Below, in pieces: positions 7,576 through 16,275 of a DNA stretch of 64,000 bases. The stretch is from NCBI GenBank assembly GCA_902634485.1, contig CACPKA010000002.1, positions 17,169 through 81,168 on the forward strand, written 5' to 3'. The stretch comes from an uncultured Pelagibacteraceae bacterium (GTDB lineage: Bacteria > Pseudomonadota > Alphaproteobacteria > Pelagibacterales > Pelagibacteraceae). The translations under genes were made by a program, and so were the position numbers. The notes beneath the pieces were generated by a model. It was not told where the DNA came from. It ran no database searches and was given only the letters and a program-made list of their open reading frames with translations. Every line of letters begins with the position of its first letter. Position 1 is the stretch's first letter.

Positions 7576-10007
7576 TATGCTCTTAACAATTTATTTTCTG
7601 GGTCGTACGGACTTTCATCCAATATAGTAGCGTCGTGCATTTTTCCTAAAATATCAATTTTTAATTTTTGTCCTGTTGTCGCAAGTTCAGGTTTTATCAT
7701 TCCTAATGCTATTGATTTATTTAGTCTAAAACCAAAATCTCCTCCTGTCGCCCTACCAACAACTTTATCATTTTCATAAATAGGATTGTTACCAAGAACA
7801 TCAGCATCTGTTACATTGTGAATTTCCATAGTTACTAATTTGTTTGAAAATCCTTTTTCTCTCCATTTATTTAAAGCATCTAAACCAATAAATTTACCTT
7901 TATTAGGATGTATAAATCTTTCTAATCCTGACTCGTAAGGTGAATATTCAATAGACAACTCTGTTCCAACTAGCTTATATGATTTTTCAACACGCAAACT
8001 ATTCATTGCTCTTATTCCGAATGGTTTTAACCCTAAATCTTTTCCATGATCCATTAATTTATCAAATATATGATTTTGATATTCTAAAGGGTGGTGAATT
8101 TCCCAACCTAGCTCTCCAACAAAATTTACTCTTATAGCTGTGCAAGGGGCATATCCAATATCTACTTTTTTAGAGCTGAGCCATTTAAAATTTTCGTTTG
8201 AAAAATCATCTTTTGAAACTTTATTCATTAATTCTCTAGCTTTGGGTCCTGCAACCACCAAAACTCCTACAGAATTTGTTAAATTTTCAAATTGAACTGA
8301 TCCATCTTTTGGCATCCATTTTAAAATCCAATCGTGATCGAGCCTTTGAAAAGCACCCGCTGATACTAAATAAAAACTATCTTCAGACTCTTTCATAATA
8401 GTAAATTCAGAATGCACTCCTCCTTTTGTATTTAAAGCATGACATAAGTTTACTCTTCCAATTTTTTTAGGGAGTTTGTTTGCAACTAAATAATCAAGAA
8501 ATTCTTCTGCTTTTGGGCCTTTAATTCTACATTTTGCAAATGCAGTCATATCTAATAGACCAACATTTTCTTTAACATTTTTACATTCTTTTTCAACTGC
8601 TTTAAACCACTTTGATCTTCTAAATGACCAATCATCTTTTTGTTCCATTCCGTCAGTTGCAAAAAAATTTGCTCTCTCCCATCCAAATTTTTGTCCAAAG
8701 ACAGCACCTAATTTTTTCATTCTATCGTAACAAGGAGCTGTTCTCAGTGGTCTAGCAGCTTCTCTTTCTTCGTCAGGATAATGTATAATAAAAACATTTC
8801 TATAAGCCTCTTCATTTTTTTCTTTTAAGTAAGATTTAGAACAATAATCTCCATATCTTCTAGGTTCAACTCCAAGCATATCTACGGTTGGTTCTCCATC
8901 TACAATCCATTCTGCAAGTTGCCAACCAGCTCCTCCTGCAGCTGTAATACCAAAACTGTGACCTTCGTTAATCCAAAAATTTTTTAAACCCCAAGCTGGT
9001 CCAACAATTGGATTTCCATCTGGTGTATAACAAATTGCTCCATTATAAACTTTCTTTACACCCACTTCACCAAAAGCTGGTACACGATGAATAGCACCTT
9101 CTATATGAGGTCCCAATCTTTCTAAATCTTCTTGAAATAATTCATACTCTGAGTCTTTTGAAGGTCCATCTAAATAACAGCAAGGTGCACCATCTTCATA
9201 AGGACCAAGTATCAATCCTCCAGCTTCTTCTCTCATATACCATCTGCTATCACTATCTCTTAAAACTCCCATTTCGGGAAGCCCATCTTTTTTTCTTTTT
9301 TGAATTTCTGGATGTGGTTCGGTTACAATATATTGATGTTCAACAGGTATAACTGGTATGTCTAGACCAACCATTTTTCCTGTTTGTCTTGCAAAGTTTC
9401 CTGAACAAGATACAACGTGTTCGCATTCTATAGTTCCTTTATCTGTTTCAACTACCCATCCACCTTTAGTTTGTTTAATTCCTTTGACTGTTGTGTTTCT
9501 ATAAATTTCTGCTCCTCTATTTCTTGCACCTGTTGCAAGCGCTTGTGTTAAATCAGCTGGCTGAATATACCCATCTTCAGGATGTTGGATTGCTCCAATT
9601 AAATCTGAAGTATTACACAAAGGCCAAATTTCTTTTACTTGTTCAGGAGTTAAAAATTTATACTTAACCCCTATGGTTTGGGCAACTCCGGCATACTGAT
9701 GATACTCATCCATTCTATCTTTTGTACTTGCAAGTCTAATATTTGATACAATGCTAAAACCTACATTTTTCCCAGTTTCTTCTTCTAAAGTTTTATAGAA
9801 ATCAACTGCATATTTATGAAGCTGTCCCACCGAATAGCTCATATTAAAAAGTGGCAACAATCCTGCTGCGTGCCAAGTAGAGCCCGATGTAAGTTCTTTT
9901 CTTTCTACAAGAACAACATCAGACCATCCTTTTTTTGCTAAATGATAGAGCATACTTACTCCAACGACTCCACCTCCAACAACAACAACTTTAGATTTTG
10001 ATTTCAT
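7575..10007 (-). CDS. Dimethylglycine/sarcosine dehydrogenase (FAD oxidoreductase fused to GcvT domain)
   Basis: An 810-residue two-part enzyme. Residues ~5-370 form a DAO-type FAD domain beginning [21 protein letters not shown], with the STWHAAGL motif that carries covalent FAD on histidine in this family. Residues ~430-800 form GcvT N- and C-terminal domains that pass the released one-carbon unit to tetrahydrofolate. It oxidatively demethylates dimethylglycine or sarcosine and donates electrons to ETF, encoded immediately downstream. Sequence alone does not separate the two substrates. Confidence 0.88.
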   Translation of the reverse strand: MKSKSKVVVVGGGVVGVSMLYHLAKKGWSDVVLVERKELTSGSTWHAAGLLPLFNMSYSVGQLHKYAVDFYKTLEEETGKNVGFSIVSNIRLASTKDRMDEYHQYAGVAQTIGVKYKFLTPEQVKEIWPLCNTSDLIGAIQHPEDGYIQPADLTQALATGARNRGAEIYRNTTVKGIKQTKGGWVVETDKGTIECEHVVSCSGNFARQTGKMVGLDIPVIPVEHQYIVTEPHPEIQKRKKDGLPEMGVLRDSDSRWYMREEAGGLILGPYEDGAPCCYLDGPSKDSEYELFQEDLERLGPHIEGAIHRVPAFGEVGVKKVYNGAICYTPDGNPIVGPAWGLKNFWINEGHSFGITAAGGAGWQLAEWIVDGEPTVDMLGVEPRRYGDYCSKSYLKEKNEEAYRNVFIIHYPDEEREAARPLRTAPCYDRMKKLGAVFGQKFGWERANFFATDGMEQKDDWSFRRSKWFKAVEKECKNVKENVGLLDMTAFAKCRIKGPKAEEFLDYLVANKLPKKIGRVNLCHALNTKGGVHSEFTIMKESEDSFYLVSAGAFQRLDHDWILKWMPKDGSVQFENLTNSVGVLVVAGPKARELMNKVSKDDFSNENFKWLSSKKVDIGYAPCTAIRVNFVGELGWEIHHPLEYQNHIFDKLMDHGKDLGLKPFGIRAMNSLRVEKSYKLVGTELSIEYSPYESGLERFIHPNKGKFIGLDALNKWREKGFSNKLVTMEIHNVTDADVLGNNPIYENDKVVGRATGGDFGFRLNKSIALGMIKPELATTGQKLKIDILGKMHDATILDESPYDPENKLLRA

Positions 10008-10059
10008 AATGCGATTCCTACAAGATTTTATAGATAATTAAAGTTTAATTTTAACGTTA

Positions 10060-10557
10060 TCAAATTGAAGAACCTAAAGAAATAGGGTTAGAAACCATTG
10101 TAGTCAACCAACAGTCTTTTAAAGGTCCGTCTTCATAATATTTTTCTACAACCCATCTAAACTTATAATAATTCTTATCTTTTCCAAGAATTGTTACTTC
10201 AAAACCAAGCTTGTTATTGGATCTAGAAATCTCAACTATTTTGTTATCAATATGATTTAATAACATTTTATAACTTTTGCTTTTAAGCATATTAATAAAT
10301 TTAGGAAGTGGTCCCGTATATTTTTTATTCGAAGGGTGGGCAAATTCCCAAGTTTGTTTAATACCATTGTCTATATTTGGTTCATCATTTTTTTTTAAAC
10401 TATTTAATTGTATCAAAATAACTTGATCTGGCTCAATTACCGTACTTGGTTTTATTAAATCTGCTTTCGCAGTAGTTACAATAAACAACACCGCCATAAA
10501 CAAGATAACAATTAAATAAATCAAACTATACAAAGAGTATTTAAAAAATTTCTTCAT
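10060..10557 (-). CDS. DUF4864 domain protein with N-terminal membrane anchor/signal
   Basis: A 165-residue predicted exported or membrane-anchored protein. A hydrophobic segment at about residues 9-31 ends in an AKA-like cleavage site. The segment QTWEFAHPSNKKYTGP followed by an F..ML...Y pattern matches the DUF4864 family, which has no known function. Its start overlaps the yqgE stop (4 bases), so it is the last gene of the long minus-strand array. It is separated from the DMGDH block by about 50 bases with no obvious terminator. Confidence 0.75.
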   Translation of the reverse strand: MKKFFKYSLYSLIYLIVILFMAVLFIVTTAKADLIKPSTVIEPDQVILIQLNSLKKNDEPNIDNGIKQTWEFAHPSNKKYTGPLPKFINMLKSKSYKMLLNHIDNKIVEISRSNNKLGFEVTILGKDKNYYKFRWVVEKYYEDGPLKDCWLTTMVSNPISLGSSI

Positions 10558-11207
10558 AAACGTATAAAACTACTTTTAATTGCTTTTTGCCATTTTTTTT
10601 TATCCTCTGCGTCAAATATTAATTCGATATCACTTTCAGACAAAGTCCATCTTTCCATTTCTATTTCACCATCTAGTTGTTCAGCATTCCAGGCTGAAAG
10701 CCCTAATACAACTAAACTTTTTCTTGGTCCTTTTTTTTCTGCTATTTTAACTAAAGTTTCTAAATCATTACTTGTAGATAATTTATTATATTGTTTAGTA
10801 CTATAATTTTTATAGTCTTTTGAGTGTAAAATTAATATTTTATTTTTATCTACCGGTCCTCCCCAATATATAGGAATTTGAAAATCATAAAGTTCTTTTT
10901 TATTTATTGAACTGTCTTCAACTTTGCTTATTAAAGAGCCAAGTCTAATTTTTCCTAGTGGTTTATTTACAACAATGCCCAATGCACCTCCTTCGTCGTG
11001 CTCTAACATTAATATTACAGTTTTTTCAAATCTAGAGTCTCTAATTTTTCTTGTAGCTATTAATAAAAAATCTTCAACACTATCATAATGTTTTCCTTTA
11101 AAATAATCTTTTGGAAATTTATAATGTTTTGGTAGATCTATTGCTTTAGAAGAATACGGTATAGTTAATATTGTTATAAAAAAAAAAAAAATTGAAATTT
11201 TTTTCAT
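10554..11207 (-). CDS. YqgE/AlgH family protein with signal peptide
   Basis: A 217-residue YqgE/AlgH (UPF0301) protein. The core has ATRKIRDSRFEKTVILMLEHDEGGALGIVVNKPLG-type sequence and a central YWGGPVD motif, both diagnostic. Unlike the usual cytosolic ~185-residue form, it begins with a hydrophobic leader (MKKISIFFFFITILTI) encoded over an unbroken run of 14 T. It may therefore be exported, or the leader may be an anchor. Function of the family is unsettled. It is coupled to its neighbours by 4-base overlaps. Confidence 0.88.
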   Translation of the reverse strand: MKKISIFFFFITILTIPYSSKAIDLPKHYKFPKDYFKGKHYDSVEDFLLIATRKIRDSRFEKTVILMLEHDEGGALGIVVNKPLGKIRLGSLISKVEDSSINKKELYDFQIPIYWGGPVDKNKILILHSKDYKNYSTKQYNKLSTSNDLETLVKIAEKKGPRKSLVVLGLSAWNAEQLDGEIEMERWTLSESDIELIFDAEDKKKWQKAIKSSFIRL

Positions 11208-11773
11208 ATATTTGAAGCTGTTTGTCTTACATCTTCTAAAAATTTTTTTCTTTTTTCATCACTTACAAATGGTACAGCAAAAAATCTTTTATAAATAACA
11301 TCTGTTATTCCACATATATTAAAAACTCCTCTTCGCAGTCTTTTAGTTGGCATATTTAAAAAAAAAGTTCTAATGGCAAACTGTGGAGATCCATAAGTGC
11401 AAAAAACAATCGCTTTCTTCCCTTTTAAATTGCCTATAGGATATCCATAATTTCCAAATAATTTTTTAAATTTAAATGCCCATGGTGGTGCTAAAACTTT
11501 ATCAATCCAACCCTCAAGAATTGCTGGCATTCTAAAATTCCATATTGGGGCAATTAAAACAATTATATGAGAATTTTCTATTCGTTTTTGGTGATCAAGC
11601 ACTATTTCGTCTGGTTTCTCACCCGCAAAAACTGGATTAAATTTTTCTTTATAAAGATCTACAAGATCTACCTGGTGTCCTTTTTCCTCTACTGTTTTAA
11701 TAAAAGTGTCTCTAATTGAGGCATTAAAAGATTTTTCGTTGTAATGTCCATAAACTAAAAAAATTTTTTTCAT
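11204..11773 (-). CDS. Flavodoxin-fold NAD(P)H quinone reductase family protein
   Basis: A 189-residue protein of the NQO1/MdaB/KefF flavodoxin-like fold. It begins MKKIFLVYGHYNEKSFN and contains APIWNFRMPAILEGWIDKV, the typical FMN/FAD-binding and dimer region. Such enzymes reduce quinones or electrophiles with two electrons. It sits between the YeeE/YedE pair and yqgE in the same tight array. The physiological acceptor is unknown. Confidence 0.85.
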   Translation of the reverse strand: MKKIFLVYGHYNEKSFNASIRDTFIKTVEEKGHQVDLVDLYKEKFNPVFAGEKPDEIVLDHQKRIENSHIIVLIAPIWNFRMPAILEGWIDKVLAPPWAFKFKKLFGNYGYPIGNLKGKKAIVFCTYGSPQFAIRTFFLNMPTKRLRRGVFNICGITDVIYKRFFAVPFVSDEKRKKFLEDVRQTASNI

Positions 11774-12178
11774 TTAATTGTATTTTGAAGCTATATAAAA
11801 ACCAATAAACATTGATAATACAAAAATAATTGAGCTAATATTTAATAAAGCTAAAGAAGTAATTGCAGGTCCCGGACACAAACCTACCAATCCCCAACCT
11901 GAACCAAAAAAAATAGAACCAATAATTAGTTTTTTATCTATTTCTTTATTTGTTGGAATTGAAAAACTTGGTAAAAATAATGGTTTATTATTGTTTTTAA
12001 ACAAGTGAAATATTGGTGTTGAGATAATAAGCGCCCCAATCATTACAAAAGCAAGTGAGGGGTCCCAATCCCTAAAAATATTTAAAAAACCTAATACTTT
12101 TTCTGGGTTAATCATTTCAGAAATTACCAAACCAATACCAAAAATTATTCCACAAACTAGTGACACTATCTTGCTCAT
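11774..12178 (-). CDS. YeeE/YedE family transporter, second half (DUF6691-like)
   Basis: A 134-residue inner-membrane protein with about four hydrophobic segments and the GWGLVGLCPGPAI motif conserved in the C-terminal half of YeeE/YedE sulfur-compound transporters (thiosulfate permease relatives). It is encoded 4 bases overlapping the first-half gene, so the two probably assemble into one channel. The transported sulfur species is inferred from family knowledge only. Confidence 0.82.
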   Translation of the reverse strand: MSKIVSLVCGIIFGIGLVISEMINPEKVLGFLNIFRDWDPSLAFVMIGALIISTPIFHLFKNNNKPLFLPSFSIPTNKEIDKKLIIGSIFFGSGWGLVGLCPGPAITSLALLNISSIIFVLSMFIGFYIASKYN

Positions 12179-12594
12179 AATACTCCTGTGATTGAAACAG
12201 TTAATATTCCAATTAACATAAAAGTTATTGTTGCAATGATTGATCTTAATGAAAAACGACTAATTCCACTAATTCCATGTCCGCTTGTGCAACCATTACT
12301 TAATCTTGTCCCAAAACCAACCAGGGCCCCAGCTGCAACTAATAAAATTATAGAATTAGAAATTGATATATTGATTTCCTTACCAAAAATTAGGTTATAA
12401 AATACAGGTCCTAGTATTAATCCAAACAAAAATAAAAAATTATCAACCCGTCTATCTTTTGAAACTATAACGCTACTTGCTATGCCACTAATACCAATCA
12501 GACGACCATTAAGTGTAAAAAATAATGCCACTGACAATCCTATTAATAGACCACCTGATAATGCAGATATTGGAGTAAAATTTACTATATTCAT
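12175..12594 (-). CDS. YeeE/YedE family transporter, first half
   Basis: A 139-residue membrane protein with four hydrophobic segments and the SNGCTSGHG motif, whose cysteine is central to sulfur-compound passage in YeeE-type proteins. It partners with the following 134-residue half. Split YeeE pairs are common in proteobacteria. Placement next to an exported MsrA suggests a sulfur/redox theme, which is inference. Confidence 0.85.
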   Translation of the reverse strand: MNIVNFTPISALSGGLLIGLSVALFFTLNGRLIGISGIASSVIVSKDRRVDNFLFLFGLILGPVFYNLIFGKEINISISNSIILLVAAGALVGFGTRLSNGCTSGHGISGISRFSLRSIIATITFMLIGILTVSITGVL

Positions 12595-13170
12595 CTAATT
12601 CCAAATTTTATTTAAAATTCTTTCCCTTCCACATGCTTTTTTATATCTCAAATAATTCGCAAATTTTTCTATATAAAAATTTTGATGCTTTTCTTCAGCT
12701 TTATAAAATTTATCAAATTTTCTGACATATGTTACTATTTTTTTATCAAATTTTTTTTCTAATTTTATTATAGATTTTTCTATTAAATCCTTTTGTTTTT
12801 GGCTTTGATAAAATGCAACAGATCTATAACTATAACCTTTATCACAAAATTGGCCATATTCATCAAAAGGATCTATATTTCTCCAAAAATGATTTAATAG
12901 TTCAATAAAATTAGTTTTATTTTTATCAAAAATAATTTCTACTACTTCAAAATGTCCAGTATTTTCATAAGTTACTTCCTCATAAGTTGGGTTTGCTGTT
13001 GTTCCTCCCGAATAACCAGAAATTACTTCTAAAACACCTTTTTTTTTTTCAAAAGACTCTTCCATACACCAAAAACATCCGCCTGCAAAATATACTTTTC
13101 CTAGATCTTGGCTAAATACCGATGTTTGTAAAAACAAAAATAAAACCACTAACGTATATTTTTTTGTCAT
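12595..13170 (-). CDS. msrA: Peptide-methionine (S)-S-oxide reductase, exported
   Basis: A 191-residue MsrA that reduces methionine S-sulfoxide in proteins. The catalytic GGCFWCMEE motif is at about residues 30-38. Downstream NPTYEEVTYENTGHFEVVEI and YGQFCDKGYSYRS are family signatures. A clear N-terminal leader (LVVLFLFLQTSVFSQ) places the enzyme in the periplasm. No MsrB domain is attached. Gene spacing to its neighbours is 0-1 bases. Confidence 0.93.
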   Translation of the reverse strand: MTKKYTLVVLFLFLQTSVFSQDLGKVYFAGGCFWCMEESFEKKKGVLEVISGYSGGTTANPTYEEVTYENTGHFEVVEIIFDKNKTNFIELLNHFWRNIDPFDEYGQFCDKGYSYRSVAFYQSQKQKDLIEKSIIKLEKKFDKKIVTYVRKFDKFYKAEEKHQNFYIEKFANYLRYKKACGRERILNKIWN

Positions 13171-13171
13171 T

Positions 13172-13732
13172 TTAGTTCCAATTTACCCTAAACATTGCTT
13201 CATTTCTTCTAAGCATAGGCAATGTAAAAGGACTATTGTAAGTGGCTCTTATTGGAGGACTTACAATCAAAATGTTATCTTTTTTTAATTCTCTTTCCAA
13301 ATACTCTTTATGTTTAATGAAATTTTTGTCTGATGCTCTTCCTGAGTATCTAATTACCGCATAGTAACCACCTTTAATAATAACTATTTCTAAATCGTTT
13401 CTTAATGGATTTGGCACATTATCTTTATTAAATTTTAATGGTAAATAAAATTGCATGGTCATGTTTCCATCTTTTTGCATTTGAGTAACAGGTGTTGTCA
13501 TTTTAATTTCTTCATTTGTCTTATTATTTCCTGATATGTAATCAAATAACATTCGAAAACTATTATTTTGATTAGTTTTAACAACTTGAACTGCTAATCG
13601 ATCAGAATATTTTCTTATTTCATAAATATCGTTAGATTCTACTATATTATATTTAGATTCCTCATTTGCCATAGCACTAGAATATGAAAAAAGCGTTATA
13701 GAGTAAAATAGAAATAATATGATTTTTTTCAC
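13172..13732 (-). CDS. SOUL family heme-binding-like protein, exported
   Basis: A 186-residue protein of the SOUL/HBP family. A signal peptide (residues ~1-22) is followed by the SOUL core with YEIRKYSDRLAVQV and KMTTPVTQ, then a C-terminal PPIRATYNSPFTLPMLRRNE segment. Family members bind tetrapyrroles. It begins with GTG overlapping the upstream stop (TAGTG). The function in this cluster is unknown. Confidence 0.82.
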   Translation of the reverse strand: MKKIILFLFYSITLFSYSSAMANEESKYNIVESNDIYEIRKYSDRLAVQVVKTNQNNSFRMLFDYISGNNKTNEEIKMTTPVTQMQKDGNMTMQFYLPLKFNKDNVPNPLRNDLEIVIIKGGYYAVIRYSGRASDKNFIKHKEYLERELKKDNILIVSPPIRATYNSPFTLPMLRRNEAMFRVNWN

Positions 13733-14199
13733 TAATTTTTAAGTACAGGAAAAACAGGGTTAGATTTTTGAAATAATTTCTGGTATTCTTGTTTAATACA
13801 TTTGTTCTCTATGTATTGAATATTAGCTTCTTCAGAAATTTTTTTAGCCTCCTCACTTTGAATTCCATACTGTAACCATAAAGTTTTAGCTCCTAGTTTA
13901 ACAGCTTCTCTAGCAAAAACAGGTGTTTCTTTTGATGGTCGAAATACATCAACTATATCTACTTTTTCAGAAATATTATCTAAACTTTCAACTACAATTT
14001 CTCCATTTATTACTTCTCCTTTGGCAAAAGGATTTACTGGTATTACTTTATAGCCAAAATCTTGCATATATTTCATAACAACATTAGCTGGCTTTCTTTT
14101 TAAATTTTTAGGATCTTCTCCTTTTTTTTCTGAACTTACTCCAATCATTGCAATTATTTTAGAATTTTTAAGAATTTCTTTTATTTGCTCATCTTTCAT
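13732..14199 (-). CDS. CoA-binding domain protein (YccU-like)
   Basis: A 155-residue single-domain protein with the Rossmann-like CoA-binding fold, showing IAMIGVSSEKKGEDP near residue 18, VIPVNPFAKGE near residue 55 and DVFRPSKETP near residue 90. Homologues resemble the CoA-binding part of succinyl-CoA synthetase alpha but have no ligase domain. It follows the enoyl-CoA hydratase gene with a 4-base overlap. Role unknown. Confidence 0.85.
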   Translation of the reverse strand: MKDEQIKEILKNSKIIAMIGVSSEKKGEDPKNLKRKPANVVMKYMQDFGYKVIPVNPFAKGEVINGEIVVESLDNISEKVDIVDVFRPSKETPVFAREAVKLGAKTLWLQYGIQSEEAKKISEEANIQYIENKCIKQEYQKLFQKSNPVFPVLKN

Positions 14200-14969
14200 T
14201 TATTTTTCCACTTAGGATTTCTTTTTTGTAAAAATGCAGATATACCCTCATGAGCATCAACTGACATCATGTTTAAAGTCATCATTCTACTTGTGTATGC
14301 ATAAGCTTTTCTTAATGGCATTTCTAGCTGTTTATAAAATGCTTGCTTTCCAATTTTTATTGTTAAGTTTGATTTAGAAGCAATTATTTTAGCTATTTTT
14401 AAAACTTCTTTATTAAGTTTTGATTTTGAATAATAATCATTAATTAAACCAATCTCTTTAGCAAAATTAGCTTTTATTGGTTCGCCAGTTAAAAGCATTT
14501 TCATCATTCTTTTCCTATGAATTTTTCTACTTACTGCAACCATAGGAGTACTGCAAAATAAACCAATATTTACACCTGGTGTAGCAAACATTGCATCACT
14601 CGTGCTGTAAGCTAAATCACAACTTGCTACTAACTGACATCCAGCCGCATAAGCTGCTCCATGAACTTTTGCAATTACTGGTTTTCTACCTTCTACAATT
14701 TGGAGCATTACTGTTGAACAAAGGTTGAATAATTTTAAATATTTCGATCTCTCTTTTAATCCTCTTACTTCTTTTAGATTATGACCTGCGCTAAATCCCT
14801 TTCCTGCTCCTTCTAAAATTATTACTTTTGTAGAATTATCTTTGTCTAGTTTTTTAAAAGTATTTAAAAGTGAATTTAGTGTTTTAAAAGATAACGAATT
14901 ATAAGTTTTAGGGTCATTAATAATTACTTTTTTAACTCCAGAGCCTAAGTTTTTTATTGAAATGTTCAT
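14196..14969 (-). CDS. Enoyl-CoA hydratase/isomerase family protein
   Basis: A 257-residue crotonase-fold protein. The oxyanion-hole motifs are present as SAGHNLKEV (about 60-68) and AAYAAGCQLVASCDLAYS (about 104-121), followed by GLFCSTPMVAVSRKI. Such enzymes hydrate or isomerise acyl-CoA thioesters. It lies downstream of the carnitine-dehydrogenase-like gene in the same array, so it may handle a CoA intermediate of that pathway. Substrate unassigned. Confidence 0.85.
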   Translation of the reverse strand: MNISIKNLGSGVKKVIINDPKTYNSLSFKTLNSLLNTFKKLDKDNSTKVIILEGAGKGFSAGHNLKEVRGLKERSKYLKLFNLCSTVMLQIVEGRKPVIAKVHGAAYAAGCQLVASCDLAYSTSDAMFATPGVNIGLFCSTPMVAVSRKIHRKRMMKMLLTGEPIKANFAKEIGLINDYYSKSKLNKEVLKIAKIIASKSNLTIKIGKQAFYKQLEMPLRKAYAYTSRMMTLNMMSVDAHEGISAFLQKRNPKWKNK

Positions 14970-14974
14970 ATATT

Positions 14975-15334
14975 TTATAATTTTTCTCCATTAAAAACTG
15001 GAATGTTCTTATATTCAAAAGTATCCACATTGTCGATACAGGCCACATTATATTCATAATTTTCAGGATTAGTATAAGATCTATGATGAGTGTAAATGCC
15101 ACAGTTTTTGCAGAAGAAATGTTCGGCCAGATGTTTCTTACCAAATTTATAAACTGTTAATTGATCTTGACCTTTTTTAATTTTTAAATTTTCTAATTTA
15201 ATTTTAGCCATTATATAACCTCTTCTTTTGCATAAAGAACAATTACATCTTACTAGTTCCTCAAATCCATTTTCTAAATTAAGTTCAATTTCAACTTTTT
15301 TACAATGACAGGTTAATATTTCTATTTTGCTCAA
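14975..15334 (-). CDS. GFA family zinc protein (glutathione-dependent formaldehyde-activating-like)
   Basis: A 119-residue GFA/CENP-V domain protein with the zinc-cysteine pattern CHC (about 9-11), CNCSLCKRRG (about 29-38) and FFCKNCGIYTHHR (about 73-85). Named family members were proposed to condense glutathione with formaldehyde, though many GFA proteins have other or unknown roles. It starts with TTG two bases after the upstream stop. Beside a demethylase-type Rieske oxygenase, which would release formaldehyde, that role is plausible but unproved. Confidence 0.82.
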   Translation of the reverse strand: MSKIEILTCHCKKVEIELNLENGFEELVRCNCSLCKRRGYIMAKIKLENLKIKKGQDQLTVYKFGKKHLAEHFFCKNCGIYTHHRSYTNPENYEYNVACIDNVDTFEYKNIPVFNGEKL

Positions 15335-15336
15335 AA

Positions 15337-16275
15337 CTATTTTCTTATTTTTAATTCGTATTTTTTTCTCATTTTTTGTAAATTTAGCAAATACTCATCT
15401 CTAATTTTTGCAATTGTGGCAACAGATTTTCCTTTAGCTTGCTTTCTAGTGCCTGATATTACTCTATTTGATAGCTTTTTTGAAAGTTTTGGAGCTTTTA
15501 ACTTAGTCCATGGAAGTTTTAAAGCAGGACCAAATTGTTTTAGCATGTGCTTCATGCCAGCACTTCCACCAGCTAAATGAAATGTAAGAAAAGTACCCAT
15601 CAATGACCATCTCATTCCTGGTCCATCTTCAATAGCTCTATCCAAATCTTTAGTTGATGCATAACCTTCATTTACAATATGTAATGCCTCTCTCCAAAGT
15701 GCTTCTTGCAATCTATCAGATAGAAAGCCTGGCAATTCTTTTTTTAACATTATTGGATTCATCGAAATAGACTCATAAAATTTCTTAGCTTTGTTTAAAG
15801 TTTTAATGCTTGTTTTTTTTCCTGGAACTATTTCAACTCCTGGAAGCATATAAACAGGATTGAAAGGATGCGCAATTATAGCTCGAGATGGATTTTTACA
15901 TTTAGAATAAATTTTTGATGGTAAAAGACCTGAAGAACTTGATGAAATGATTGCATTATGTTTAGAGTATTTTCCTATAATTTCCATTAATTTAGTTTTT
16001 AATTTATAATTTTCTGGGGCACACTCTTGAATAAAATCAGCATCTTTTAAAGCCTCTGATAAAGAAGTAACGTAGCTAAAGTTTTTAAGTTTTATTTTTT
16101 TTTTTTTAAATAATTTTTTTACGAATGGCGATGCTCTTTTAATTTCAGTTATTACTTTTTTTTTAAGTTTTGAGTCTTTATCATAAACAATTACTTTTTG
16201 GTTATGTGCTAAAAGTCTTACAACCCAACCAGATCCTATTACTCCAGCACCAATTACAGCAATTTTTTTTATCAT
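15337..16275 (-). CDS. L-carnitine 3-dehydrogenase-like 3-hydroxyacyl dehydrogenase
   Basis: A 312-residue NAD-dependent enzyme of the 3-hydroxyacyl-CoA dehydrogenase fold. It has the Rossmann motif IGAGVIGSGW (about 8-17), DADFIQECAPE (about 84-94), SSSSGLLPS, HPFNPVYMLPGVE and a C-terminal region with EALWREALHIVNEG and RWSLMGTFLT. This motif set agrees with carnitine dehydrogenases (CdhA/LcdH) as I remember them, rather than with generic HADH. It would oxidise carnitine or an analogue to the 3-keto compound. No BKACE cleavage enzyme is seen in the window. Confidence 0.78.
   Translation of the reverse strand: MIKKIAVIGAGVIGSGWVVRLLAHNQKVIVYDKDSKLKKKVITEIKRASPFVKKLFKKKKIKLKNFSYVTSLSEALKDADFIQECAPENYKLKTKLMEIIGKYSKHNAIISSSSSGLLPSKIYSKCKNPSRAIIAHPFNPVYMLPGVEIVPGKKTSIKTLNKAKKFYESISMNPIMLKKELPGFLSDRLQEALWREALHIVNEGYASTKDLDRAIEDGPGMRWSLMGTFLTFHLAGGSAGMKHMLKQFGPALKLPWTKLKAPKLSKKLSNRVISGTRKQAKGKSVATIAKIRDEYLLNLQKMRKKYELKIRK

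Noticed and set aside
14932-15144. 70-residue minus-strand ORF overlapping the GFA gene.
   Set aside because: It is an alternate-frame shadow of the GFA coding sequence, whose zinc-cysteine motifs are clearly in the other frame.
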